Source: Malania oleifera
Taxonomy: Eukaryota; Streptophyta; Magnoliopsida; Santalales; Ximeniaceae
DNA: 64,000 bases
Direction: 5' to 3'
NCBI RefSeq assembly: GCF_029873635.1
Contig: NC_080418.1
Coordinates: forward strand, 16,267,388-16,331,387
Both the position numbers and the translations under genes were made by a program. Under the pieces are notes generated by a model. That model saw nothing but the letters and a program-made list of their open reading frames with translations. It was not told where the DNA came from and searched no databases. Shown here piece by piece: positions 1-11,026 of the stretch. Numbering within the stretch: position 1 is the stretch's first letter; every line of letters begins with the position of its first letter.

Positions 1-1510
1 TCAGTAGTAATCTTCTGGCCTGAATAGTTGAAACTAACTGAGACAGGGATTGCACTCGCGACCCTACGAACTTGAATTCTGCTTTCCCCGGAAATCTGAA
101 AATCACTTCTCGTGCTCGGCAATCTATGCTGGCAAAATTAGCTGCTAGCCAATCCATGCCAAAAATAACATCAAACTCGTGCATGTTTAGCACTATTAGA
201 TCAGCAGACAACGTCTTTCCTTGAATATCAAATGGACAACCCCGGAACACCCTATTACACCTCACTACTAACCCAGTCGGTGTAGATACCAGCAATTCAA
301 CTTCTAATAGTTGTGTTTCAGCCCCAGATAATTTAACACGCCCCGAAGACACAAACAAGTGTGTAGCTCCTAAATCAAACAGTGTTATAACTTTAAAAGA
401 AAACATAATAACCATACCTGTCACCACGTCACCTGCCGTCTCAGCCTCACCCGGCGTCAAAGTAAACACCCTAGCTAGAGTCATATTCCTCTGCTAGCCC
501 TTACGTGGCGCCTGATAACCTCCCTGGTATGGTCTGGAAGCTAGAACTACATCTGGTGGGGTAGGACAGTCTCGCACCATGTGCCTCGATCTACCGCAGC
601 GATAGCACACCACACCACCAGCTCGACACTCCCCCCAGTGTCTCCTACCACAAGTCTGACAGACTGGAGGACCCTGCCCTGCCTGCACCTCGCGTCCTCC
701 TGTCTCCTGTCTCCGCCCTCTGCCATGATTACCTCTCCTCCACTGGCCTAGTCTATGACTCTGCTAGTAACCCGTAGATGTAGATCTCTTCCTCTGTCCC
801 TGCTCCTCTGCATCAAGACGCTCACCAATCTCTGCCAAGGCTGCCCTGTCGACTAATTCAGTAAAGTCCTGGATCCGCAGAACCACCATCTGCTTGAATA
901 TACTCCGCCTCAAGCCTCTCTCAAACTGCCTCTCCTTCTTCACCTCATCAGCAACAATATACGGGACAAAACAAGAGAGCTTGATGAAATGCGCTGCATA
1001 CTGCTGTACAGATAGCTGTCCCTACTTCAGACTTAGGAACTTTTCTACTTTAGCCTCCCTGACAATAGCTGGAAAATACCTATCAAAGAACAATTCTTTA
1101 AACCAGTCCCATGTCATGGCTATCGGAGTCACCCTCTATTGCTCTAGCAGCCTCACCGCAGTCCACCACTTCTCGGCCTCTCCTGTCAGTCTATAGGTGG
1201 CGAAGAGGACTTTCTATTCCTAAGTACACTGTAACACGGCCAAGACCTTCTCGGTCTCCTGCATCCAGTTTTCGGCAGCTGCAGGATCAACTCCACCTGA
1301 GAATGTCGGAGGATTCATCTTCGTAAACTTCTCGATAGTGCACCCATGACTTGTAGATGGACTATTCTGCTCCCTCGAGCTCCTAGCGATCTTAGCCATA
1401 ACCTGTTGAGCCACGCTACGTAATACTGCGTCAAAGTCGGTTCTAGCTGCACTTGATGGTCCTGCTCCATCACTGCCACTCGCATGAGCACTATTTCCTT
1501 CTATATCCAT
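1..1510 (-). pseudogene. Ty3/Gypsy gag-protease region, degraded (element A)
   Basis: This is the 5' coding part of a Gypsy retrotransposon read leftward; the rest lies beyond the window edge. The gag start is the Met codon at 1508-1510 (MDIEGNSAHASG...), just inside the LTR and primer-binding site. Gag motifs such as ENWMQETEKV are readable near 1230-1290. A CCHC zinc knuckle (CYRCGRSRHMVRDC) lies near 560-610. The aspartic protease follows, but its active site reads DLGATH instead of the family's DSGATH. Frameshifts and stops split the frame (for example near 1220), so no intact polyprotein is made. The same family recurs at 35990-37792. Large LTRs and the gag/protease style suggest a Tekay/Del-like chromovirus, which is inference because integrase and chromodomain are not in view. 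Confidence 0.85.
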
Positions 1511-1798
1511 CCTAAAAACAACAGCCACAACTTAGGAATTCTATCCTCATAATTTACCCACCTATCCTCACCTACTTATCTTGACATTTCTAACTCATTT
1601 CTAATCCCCAGTCCTACATTCTAGGAACACAACCCGACAATAGCTTACTATGGTTTTCCTGAAATCGTCACCTCAGGAAAAACACAGCAACTACCATGGA
1701 AGTCCTGCCTCTGGACTATAGAACAAAACCTCAAATCATTTCCTAAACTCTGGTATTATTTCCGCTGCATTATAAAGTCTACAGAACCTAACAACTTA

Positions 1799-1811
1799 GG
1801 CTCTGATACCA
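1799..1811 (-). promoter_or_regulatory. Primer-binding site, initiator tRNA-Met (element A)
   Basis: On the minus strand this reads TGGTATCAGAGCC, the standard plant retrotransposon site complementary to the 3' end of initiator tRNA-Met. It lies about 3 bases inside the LTR end. It fixes the element's orientation as leftward and the LTR boundary near 1815. Confidence 0.9.
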
Positions 1812-2819
1812 AACTATGACGACTTGCTTAATTTTCACATTTTTTTTATCCATAATAATAACAAAATCAATATCACATATTCTAACTCAACAGATCATAG
1901 TCCACGTGGACCCGTGGGTACCAAGGATACATCAGAACACAAAACGGAAGCCTAAGCAGTAGGAAACATATAATCACAGTATTATAAACACAAAACATCC
2001 AACTCATTACACAAATACCAGAGTCACTATATCCACTGTAATCCAGTATATACATCCCAAAAATAAGATCTAGAGACATTTCCCCAAAATCTAATTGTCC
2101 CTACAAAAACTTACCCTTCAAAAAGGGCAGATAAACAACACTAGATCAGCGGGGCTTTTCCCGCTCTCCTATCTGGGGCTCCTGAAAAGTTTATAAAGTT
2201 TAGGGGTGAGACACCTCTCAATAAGGGAAATAAACTAATACCAGTGTGTGGCAACATGAGTATTCCATGTTCTACATGTACCATACATAACATATGCTGT
2301 AACTGTTTGTCAAATATGGGAAAACATATATATATCAAATCATGACAGAACATACTACATTTTCATAAACATATCTCATCTCATATAATAATGCTAACAT
2401 AAAAACACTCCTCGTAGGTTAGCTGGTTGTTGTCATGTATTACCCCAACATGACTGGGTTGTGTGGCCCGAAGGCGGGACCTGATAATGGTTGACCGACC
2501 ACTACAAAGTCAAAAGTACAATTTGTAAGTCCGATGGGTCTGCCTGACCTAGTCCGTACACCAGGGGCGATCACACACTTCTTATAAACCACATCGACCA
2601 TCCAATCTCACACCACTCCGTACAGCGGCGTTAACACAAATATCATGATCACGGAGACCATGGATACATAGTAACAGTACCATGCAAGTGCTAGCTTAGA
2701 CCAAGTCAACTAGGTTCTGATACCATATAACATATATTGAAATTGTGATACATAGATATTTCATATCATTAATTCTCACATCAATCATAACATTTTGCAT
2801 ATGTACATGTATCATGAAA

Positions 2820-3030
2820 ATCATCGGCTCGTACACCGGTATTACACATTTTATCATAACTCAGCCTGTATGCTGGCAAATCATAGCACAATCGGTATGC
2901 TAGCAAATCACATCATAGCACGACTTATACGCCGATGAACATATCATAGCACAGCCCGTACACTGGCAAATCACATCATAGCACGGCCCGTACGCCGACA
3001 AATAAATATAAAAATCTTGGCCCGTACGCC
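2820..3030 (-). repeat. Tandem repeat inside LTR A (GTACGGGCCGTGCTATG units)
   Basis: About six imperfect units of 25-35 bases each carry a core that reads GTACGGGCCGTGCTATG on the minus strand. The same array occurs in plus orientation at 38950-39190. It falls between the putative LTR splice donor and acceptor. Confidence 0.8.
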
Positions 3031-3556
3031 GGTTTTTTCATTATAAAAATCCGTATCATAATCCCATTCCAGAAAACAGTATTTCACAACATTTTATATT
3101 CATGTCACACTGAACAGATTTTCCGCACATTTAACATACCATCATTTTAACCATATTTTCTCAAATATAAATCATATGTAAATATATTCATTTTCCTAAA
3201 ACAAATTCTATAATAGTATACATACATTTTTCATAAAATACTAACTTAATTTATCCCCTTACCTGGCTACTAAGAAAGCCCCCAAAATAATCTAGTCTAA
3301 CACTTGTAGGATTTCCTGACCAATACCCTGAAAATGAAAACTCCCAGTATTAAACTTTAGTATTTTCATGCGTACATCATTTCCTATAACAATCGCAATA
3401 CCAAATTTGGCTTAAAAAGTCTTACCTCAACTCAGGGATGATTTCCAACTTACTTTCACCAACGATCCGCTCCAGCAGATTTGAAGAGAACTTCCCTAGG
3501 ACCGTCATGGTGGCTTCGGATTGTCAATCCGACGTAAATTTGGCCCAAAATCGATG

Positions 3557-3870
3557 AAAGAAAGAGAGAGAACCGAAGGGGAGAGAGAGAGGAGAGAGTT
3601 AGCTTCTTTAGGAAGTTAAAAATCTGGATTTTACTATTTATAGAGCAGAAGATTCGTTGATGAGCCACTTCATTCGTCGACGAATCCTTTAATAAATTCG
3701 TCGACAAAATTCAGTTGGCTCAAACCTCTCTCGGTATCTCTTCATCGACGAATCCCCTGTATTCGTCGACAAATTCTCTTATACCCTCATCGACGAATCC
3801 CTTGTATTCGTCGATGAATTTTCTTATACCTTCATCGACGAATCCCCTGTATTCGTCGATGAATTCTGAT
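3557..3870 (-). promoter_or_regulatory. LTR A promoter: CGTCGACG array, TATA, CT leader
   Basis: Reading leftward, self-complementary motifs of the type TTCGTCGACGAA repeat between 3870 and 3655, partly as direct repeats of about 45 bases. The TATA box CTATAAATAG follows at 3634-3643, then a CT-rich tract (GA on the plus strand) at 3557-3598. Transcription would start near 3605. The layout matches the other Gypsy LTRs here. Promoter function is inferred from layout only. Confidence 0.6.
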
Positions 3871-3982
3871 GATTCCCCTTGATTATTCCTTTCAAGGTGC
3901 AAAGTCAACTTCCTCCTTTTGTTACTGTCCCCATTTCCCTTCTTCTTTATTATTTAAATTCCATTTTATTCGGGTTGTTACA

Positions 3983-5094
3983 ATAAAACTGTGGTTCACG
4001 GTCCTATGTGTGTTTTGGTTACTCATTTGGGGGGATCTAATAGGTGAAATTATGGGTTTTTCATATTATAGTTTCGGGAAAAAGGGGGCATTGGGCTGCA
4101 TCTTTGGTTTTGTTGGAAAACCATGAATATATTGTGATATATATTATGTTATGGAGATGGTCGTGCCTTGACTTGTTTAAACCGTGTATATTTGAAAAAT
4201 CATGATTTTAGATTACCAAATGGGTGTGGTTTGTTTGGTTATATAAGCATGCATGGTTGTGTTTTGTTGGAATGCAATAAGAACTGGATTCTAAATTGTT
4301 CCAGGTACGGAAAGAGTGTCCGACTCTATATCTGAGGGCGTGAGTAATCGCCTGCCATGTTTGGCAAGAGTGTGCGACTCTATATCCGAGGGCGTGAACC
4401 TTACCGGCTGATCATCAAAGGGTGTGGTTCCGCTAGTTGTACCGGTACGATGCCATGAGAGCTTGGGGCTATGCCATGTGTCGGGCACGCCGTGCAATGC
4501 AAGTCGGCTTCGGACCGAAGAGTGTGACGACACCGGGTTACTTGATCATGTGTGTGTGCGTGTATGCACTATACTATAAATGTTTTGTGAAAACACTGGA
4601 ATTGCATTTAACTGTGTATGTTTTGTGTCATGATAACACTCATATGCCACACAACGATATAACTTGTATCTGCCTTACTGAGAGGTGTCTCACCCCTGTT
4701 GTACGTACATATTTTTCAGGTCTCTCGAGTAACCGGAACTAGCGTCCTTGTGTTGGGAGCGTAGTGGCTGGTGTACTGCGGGAAGTACCTGGGTAAGTAC
4801 TAAGACTATATCGAGTTGTCTTTTGGGAAATGGTTGACACCCGGATTTGGTATTTGGTATATTAGAACCTGAATTTCTTTTGAATAGACTCTGGTATGGT
4901 ACTGTATATGTATGGAGAGACCTTTTTCTGCTGTGTATTTGTAATGTATGTGGATGTGTATAGGATGTCTGGGAACCTCACGAGGTCGGACCTTCATTCA
5001 TTTGGTACTGTATCTTTGGTTATTTGTATGATATAGGGACATGCTAGAATACTAATTCACCCCTGGGTCCCATTATCGGGTTTGGGGCGTGACA
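3983..5094 (+). mobile_element. 3' part of a Gypsy LTR (family B), truncated
   Basis: The segment ends with GGGGCGTGACA at 5094. It carries GAGAGGTGTCTCACCCC at about 4682-4698 and a TTTTTCAGG acceptor-like site near 4711-4719. It matches, in reverse, the family-B LTRs at 8854-11021 and 15892-16981. No primer-binding site follows, so it is a solo or otherwise truncated LTR. Element A interrupts it at 3982/3983, and its 5' portion should lie left of the window. Confidence 0.75.
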
Positions 5095-5193
5095 TAAGCA
5101 ATTTGGCCGAACCTTGATAACATAACACGTGAACTGTTTACCTTTCCGCTCTTTACTATTACTAAATGTGTATGTTTATTTATTGATTGCATA

Positions 5194-5297
5194 GACTGAC
5201 CCTAGGTTGTGCAATACTGTTATTAAACCGATTGACCTAGGCGATAATTTTAAAATACCCAATTCACCCCCTTATTGGGGTTGCACCAAAGCTAACA
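5194..5297 (+). repeat. Fragment of a Copia-type LTR 3' end
   Basis: The sequence around CCAATTCACCCCC...GGTTGCACCAAAG matches, in reverse, the end of the solo LTR that starts at 53011. This box is typical of the last bases of some plant Copia LTRs. No TG start or primer site is recognisable, so only a short remnant is claimed. Confidence 0.4.
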
Positions 5298-5723
5298 TTT
5301 ATTTTGATTTATTTGGAAGAAAAGTCATGAAACCTAACTTGATCCGTTTGATTTTGTCTTCAAAAAATAGTTTTTTAATCTATCCAACAATCATATCATG
5401 GATAGTTAATTGAAATAGGTAAATTCTCTAAAAAAAAAAGTGGCTTCAAACTTCTTTGAAGAAAAAAAAACCATGGAATTTGAAAAATGATAATTTTGTT
5501 ACTTTTTCAAAAGAAAAATCGTAAAATTGACACCATTCATTATCAAATGACTTAACCAATTTCACCATATATCACACAAACATTGCAACACTTCAAAAAA
5601 TCAAAAGGGAATAAAAAAAAATTAAGACTCAATATTTTGGCTAGGCCAGTCAATCATCTACAAAGAGGAAGTTGACTGCCTACACGTATACTCTACAATA
5701 CTCAAATTTTTGGACAATTTTCA

Positions 5724-6277
5724 TTGAATCCAAAGTATATAAAAGGGATTCCTCATTTTGGCATCTCTTATACATCAGGAAACTCCCTAATTGGATATTG
5801 TGACTCCGATTGGGCAGGAGATATTGATTTCAGAAAGTCAATTTCTAGATATTATTTTCTCTTTGGGAATGGAATTATCTCGTGGTCAAGCAAAAAACAG
5901 CCAACAGTGTCGTTATCATTCACAGAAGTCGAGTATGAGTCAACTTGTCTCACCTCACATAAAGCTATCTAGATAAGAAGACTTCTTACTGATATTGGGA
6001 TAATGATAAATGTTGTAACTCTGATTCACTATGACAATCAAAGTTGCAGAGCTATCTGTAAGAACCCGATGTTCCACGCAATAACTAAGCACATTGAGAT
6101 TCAGTATCACTAAATACGAGAACTCATTGAGGATGAGGTTGTTGAGATGGAGTATTGCCAAACAGAAAATAATCATGCAGATATATTCACCAAAGCATTG
6201 GGTAGTTTCGACTTTTAGAAGCATCGGGATGCTTTTGGTATTGGTCCAAGAGCGTAGGTGGACATTGAGGGGGGGGG
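5724..6277 (+). pseudogene. Ty1/Copia RNase H C-terminal fragment
   Basis: The translation carries Copia RNase H signatures: GYCDSDWAGD, an altered SWSSKKQPTVSLSFTEVEYE block, then YDNQS and TKHIEIQYH and ADIFTKALG further on. Stops interrupt the frame near 5971, 6113 and 6218. A G-rich polypurine tract at about 6266-6277 leads directly into the 3' LTR. Everything upstream of RNase H is missing. Confidence 0.8.
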
Positions 6278-6831
6278 TGTTGGTGTATATGCGTGCAATG
6301 CCCACCTCCCATGAGTTAATTGGCACACTTACTTGACGTATGGTTCAGATAAGGTCGAAGCGGTAAACCACAATGGTACTACGAAGACAGAAGATGCTCC
6401 CCTCTGAGACACGGGGGTTTGGGGGCAGCGCCCCCCGAGACTGTATGGCCTATCCAGTGTGAACGGTGGGCACGGTATGTCAAAGACAACCACTAATATC
6501 AAAGTCGGCCATTAACGTCAAAGATGACCACTAATGTCAAAATCGGTCATGGTAGGTGAGCTACCATCATTTACCATGGTAGGTGACCCATCCATGTGCT
6601 TCTTCCATGGACCAGAGACTATAAATAAGACCCCCCACAGGAGCATCACCCACATCTCGACTGCAAGATTGTGTCCTCTTTTGTTTTTTCTATTTGTTGT
6701 CCTTTCACCATTGAAGCTCATTTAGTGAGTGCATGGTTGGATAGATTGTTGTAATCCAATTGTTGTAATAAAATTTTGTGTTCTCTTTTCAATCATGTAT
6801 TTAAAATAGATCTTGGTGTTGTTATTCTACA
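6278..6831 (+). mobile_element. 3' LTR of the Copia fragment
   Basis: The LTR begins TGTTGGTGTATATG right after the polypurine tract and probably ends at ATTCTACA. A TATA box (CTATAAATAAG) is at 6619-6629. Short repeats of the type CACTAATRTCAAA lie directly upstream (6480-6545), followed by an inverted GGTAGGTGAGCTACC element. No second LTR remains in the window, so the right end is an estimate. Confidence 0.65.
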
Positions 6832-8848
6832 AAATCATGCAAAATCAACTATGTAATAAGACAAAAATTATATGAAAATGAATACAAAATAAAAGATGTA
6901 GAACTGACCTGGATATTATTTTTCAATGTAGATTAGAGGGAAAAAACTTTCATTCAAATGAAATATGGAAATATAGGATGAATGGAAGTATGGAAAAATG
7001 TGTGAAATGATGAAAATTTTAAGAATGATAAATCTCCTTCGAGCATGCACGAAAATTCTCTAAGTTTTTGCAATTATCCATTTTCCCCCTTTGTAGGTGC
7101 GTTCCAAAATGACTCATGCACGATCTATTTATAGACCATGCAGAAGTGGAAGAAAATTAGTTTGAATTTTGAGTTTTGAAAATTTAAACTCAAACTAAAA
7201 TAACTATCAACGTCTTTACTTGTTATACGACATGCGGCATCAATTAGGGCACATGTAAACCTAAAGAACCAACCAATCACAAAAAAAAATTCAAAATTCA
7301 AATGTGTACTGAGTTGGTTGACTGCCCTTAGAGATCGGTTGACCATGTACAAATGGCGTCAACAATCCTCGCACATGCACAAGAAAACGAAGATGAAAAG
7401 GGACTAGTCAACCGCCTATAAGTGGCTAGTCGACGACATGGTAATTTATATTTTTTATTTATTTTTCTTAATTTTTAATTTATTCAACTGTGTTAATATT
7501 TGTTTGGTTAAAAAAAAAAATGTCATTATAGTATTAAATTTCAATGAAATTGACAAATTTTTTGTCAAAATTTATAATTTTCGTCTCCCTTTAAATCGAA
7601 ACAGTAGTCGATTTTTGTCTTGCATAATTTCCATCAAAATCTCAACAAATCATCCAAAATTATAGAAATCTCAAAATTTTAGCAAAATTTGAACTACTGA
7701 ATGAAATTTTCTCAAAATTAAATGAGAGATTTAGGAATGATATGAACTTTCTATCTTAATTTATTTTATTTATTTTTATCAAAGCAAAAGATTATTGTGA
7801 GCGCTTTTGAAATTATATGAAAAGATAAACTTACAACAAGTCTAAATTATCATTATTTGTTTAATAAATAATATTTAAATGATTTTGAATTTCATTTGTA
7901 TTAATTGAATATGTTTAATGCACATTATCATACAAATATATTTGATACATATATTGTATTACAACTTTTCCACCTCATATAAAATATAACGTTTTAACTT
8001 ATAATACAATTAGTCATCAAACTTACATTATTATGTCTTGTTAGTAATTTCTAAAGTTTCACAACCAATTTCATGTTTTACAACTGATTCCCATTATTTT
8101 TTCAAATTAAAATCAAAATTGACATTGAGATTGAAAGTTTTGTACTTTTCAAGCTTTGAAATTTGAGTTGAAATCAAATCTAAGACCTTTGCTATCATTG
8201 ATAATGTTTCTCTGAGCACTACGTTAACACCTTATATAGTGTATAGGGTAGGCATTTAACATCCTTAAAAAGGAATGATAGGCTTTTTATATGGGACTAG
8301 GAACCTTATAAATAACTAGAGAAAGAGGGTCACTTGACACTCTTGACTTTCAGGTTGAGACGTGCACTTGCATTTGCCTTTGGGTGCATTATTAGGGAAG
8401 GTCATCTCACTCTAAACTAGACTATCAATGAACATTGGTGATTTTTTTGTCTGTCTCAAAAAGTGTATGGTTTTCCCTTAGCTTTGATTTAGTGAAATTT
8501 GCTCTTACATGAAAATTATATTGTGGGGACGAGAGTTACACTCAATGTCCGTTGAATGTGAGCTCAACACCCTTACTATGTTTTAATTTTTGAGTGATAA
8601 CTTCAATTGAAATAAGGGGTGTCATTCCTTGTTATCATTTGATTATTGAATTAGATGCAATAAGGTTAATGGAAAAGATGAGTATCGTTGGACAAAATTT
8701 GTAGTTTTGTCATTGTACGAACATGACTTGGTCACATCTAAGGTAGATTAAGGTAAGGTTCATTATCCGTGGCCTTGGAAAATATGTCGCCTTGTGACAC
8801 TATGCCTCGATATGGGAGTTAGGTTGCTCAAGTAATTTGACCATGTTT
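6832..8848. other. AT-rich intergenic DNA with a possible LTR remnant
   Basis: No gene is supported. Around 7126-7138 there is a minus-strand TATA box (GGTCTATAAATAG). Repeated GGTTGACC/AGTCAACC-type motifs lie at 7300-7440, upstream of it in that orientation. This suggests the promoter part of a decayed LTR, but no ends are visible. The remainder is low-complexity AT-rich DNA. Confidence 0.4.
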
Positions 8849-9474
8849 ATTATTGTCACGCCCCAAATCCGCAGGTGGGTCCTAGGTGTGAATAAAGTAA
8901 CCTAACCTGTCTCTGTATCAATTTAAACGTACATGATATAATACATAAAGGGCGTCTGATCCCGTGGGGTAAACGGATGCCCATATACATACACACAATC
9001 ATCCATACTCATCCATAATACGAAGCGAAATACGGTCTTTTATACAATAACAGTATCATACTAGAGTCTATACAACTAGGATATACATTCCCATAATTAC
9101 AACACATACTCTAGGTGTCCACAAAACTATACTAACAACCTGGATACCAAAACTCATACCTAAAAGGGACTAGCAGTAGCTACGACACCCCTTGCTTTCG
9201 GACGCTAGGATGCTACTTACCACTACCTGAAGGACCTGAAAAACATTGTACGTACATTTGGGGTGAGACACCTCTCAGTAAAGAAGAAAATAGTTTATAT
9301 CAGTGCGTGGCATACCAGTGTCATTTTACATACTTCATAACACTATACATACGATACAGTTTGAAACAATTCGTACAATTTCATACAAATACATACAGTT
9401 CCAGTATTTTTAGAAAACCATTCCAGTTCATACGATACCCAAAACATACATACATACATACATACGGTCAGTGT

Positions 9475-10065
9475 CGTCACATTAGTTCGCAACTACACAA
9501 GGTCATCTCGTCTCACAATGATTACATTGCTACATATGCAACTACGCTGCGACGATCAAGGCCCAATAGTGATTACATTGCTCCATACGCAACTACACAA
9601 GGTCACCTAGTCTCACAGCGATTACATTACTACACACGCAACTACGAAGTGACGACTCAAGCCCAATAGTGAATCCATTGCTACATATGCAACTACACAA
9701 GGTCACCTAGTCTCACCACGATTACATTGCCACATGCAAAACTACGCTGCGACAACTCAGACCCACAGTGAATCCATTGCTTCATACGATGTAGCATATA
9801 GCTCACACCACTTCGGTGACCAACCAGAATTAGATTGGTGATATTTCACACCCTCGGATATAGAGCCGAACACTTTTGCCTATGGTAGTTAACCGATCCA
9901 TGACACAACGTACGGTAATTAGCCGCCATATAGCTATTTCGGCGTACGGTAATCAGCCGCCCCTAGCTGATTTCACAAAACCTGGAATCATTTTAGAACT
10001 CACGTCCCTATACATTTCAGCGTACGGTAATTAGCCACATAGCTGTTTTACAAATACCTGGAACA
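9475..10065 (-). repeat. Tandem arrays inside solo LTR B
   Basis: From 9475 to 9790 there are about four imperfect copies of a roughly 60-110 base unit containing GATTACATTGCTACATA and CAACTAC. From 9895 to 10065 a second shorter array repeats ACGGTAATTAGCCGCC. Both lie within the putative LTR intron, as do the unrelated arrays of the other LTR families. Confidence 0.75.
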
Positions 10066-10677
10066 AATACATACATCCATACATACCACACTTATTTGGT
10101 TTACGGCAAATCATATCAATTACAATTTCAAGTATACAGTTTATGCAAATATGGATTACGGTCACCTCAATAATACAGTTTCAACAAAACCAACCGTTTT
10201 CCAAACAAAGTAGAGATGATACCCGAAATCCCCAATTTTCTCGAAAACTGTAACCCAAAAATCCCTCATTTTTACTTAATAGATTTCCCCAAATAAGTAG
10301 CCAGAACATACATATGATCGTAGCCTACAGGTTTACCGATCCTGATTTCAAAAATGGACTGATGTAAACAGAATTCCCTTACCTTAACCCGAAATCCAAC
10401 TACAAACTCTACGGTCTTCAAAACTACGAACTGAGACTCCAAAACCTACAAACCACAGTACAATACATACTTACAATCCGTACTTCTACACATATACTGA
10501 ATCGGAAACAAAAATCGAGCCTTACCTCGATTTTAGCCCGAAACCCAAAAACGCTCGAAACGAGATTCTGATCTATAGAAGTTGTAGAGAATCCTTCCAC
10601 GATCCTCGTGGTAACTTCCGTTTCCCGATTCTAGCAACAATCAACGAAGAAATCTAGAGAGAAGGAGTAGGGAGAGG

Positions 10678-10955
10678 TAGAGAGAGAGAGAGAGAGATAA
10701 TTTAGATTTCTTAATGGTAAAGTAATGAGAATTTCCTTTTATAGCCCTTTGACCCGACCAATTTCGTCTACGAAATGGTACCTTCGTCGACGAATCTTTC
10801 ACTGAATTCGTTGACGAATCGATGGCCTCGTTGACAAACCTTGATATTATCGATTTCTGAAACTCCTCAGCTTCTCCTCATCGACGATGCTCTAATTTTC
10901 GTCGATGATAGGAACAAAGGCTTCATCGACAAAATCCGGCCTCGTCGACGAACCG
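10678..10955 (-). promoter_or_regulatory. LTR B promoter: CGTCGACG array, TATA, GA/CT leader
   Basis: Self-complementary motifs (TTCGTCGACGAA, TTCGTTGACGAA, CATCGACGATG and variants) fill 10765-10955. The TATA box is at 10737-10743 (minus), followed by a (CT)n leader seen as GA at 10678-10697. The order matches the other Gypsy LTRs here. Function is inferred. Confidence 0.6.
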
Positions 10956-11026
10956 ACTATTTTACCAAAATGTCTCTCTCTTTATATATATAAACCCGTT
11001 ATCATGGTTCGGGTTCTTACAATTAT

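Larger units (their letters stand above)
1815..3982 (-). mobile_element. 5' LTR of Gypsy element A, about 2.2 kb
   Basis: The LTR runs from the primer-binding site to TGTAACAACCC (minus-strand reading) at 3982. Its inner end is mutated (CATA where the family has TTACA). It closely matches the solo LTR at 37956-40191 in reverse orientation, including the GAGAGGTGTCTCACCCC block (about 2200-2220), the CG-rich tandem array at 2820-3030 and the text around the acceptor near 2182. A TATA box (CTATAAATAG) is at 3634-3643. It is inserted into another LTR whose remainder begins at 3983. The partner 3' LTR is off the left edge. Confidence 0.85.
8854..11021 (-). mobile_element. Solo Gypsy LTR, family B, 2.17 kb
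   Basis: The sequence runs from TGTCACGCCCC to GGGTTCTTACA and is flanked by the 5-bp duplication ATTAT (8849-8853 and 11022-11026). No internal region is present, so unequal recombination between two LTRs is the likely origin. Orientation is minus, judged from the TATA box (TATAAAA, minus strand, 10737-10743) and the GAGAGGTGTCTCACCCC block near 9262-9280. It shares family with 3983-5094 and 15892-16981. Confidence 0.9.

Noticed and set aside
3720-3908. Open frame with repeated FVDEYRGFVDE units (minus strand)
   Set aside because: It is the translation of the CGTCGACGAA array in the LTR A promoter region. Composition is set by the DNA repeat and there is no homology or start context.
7300-7440. 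Complete LTR around the minus-strand TATA at 7126
   Set aside because: Array-like motifs and a TATA box are present, but no TG/CA ends or duplication could be fixed, so it is noted only within the intergenic entry.
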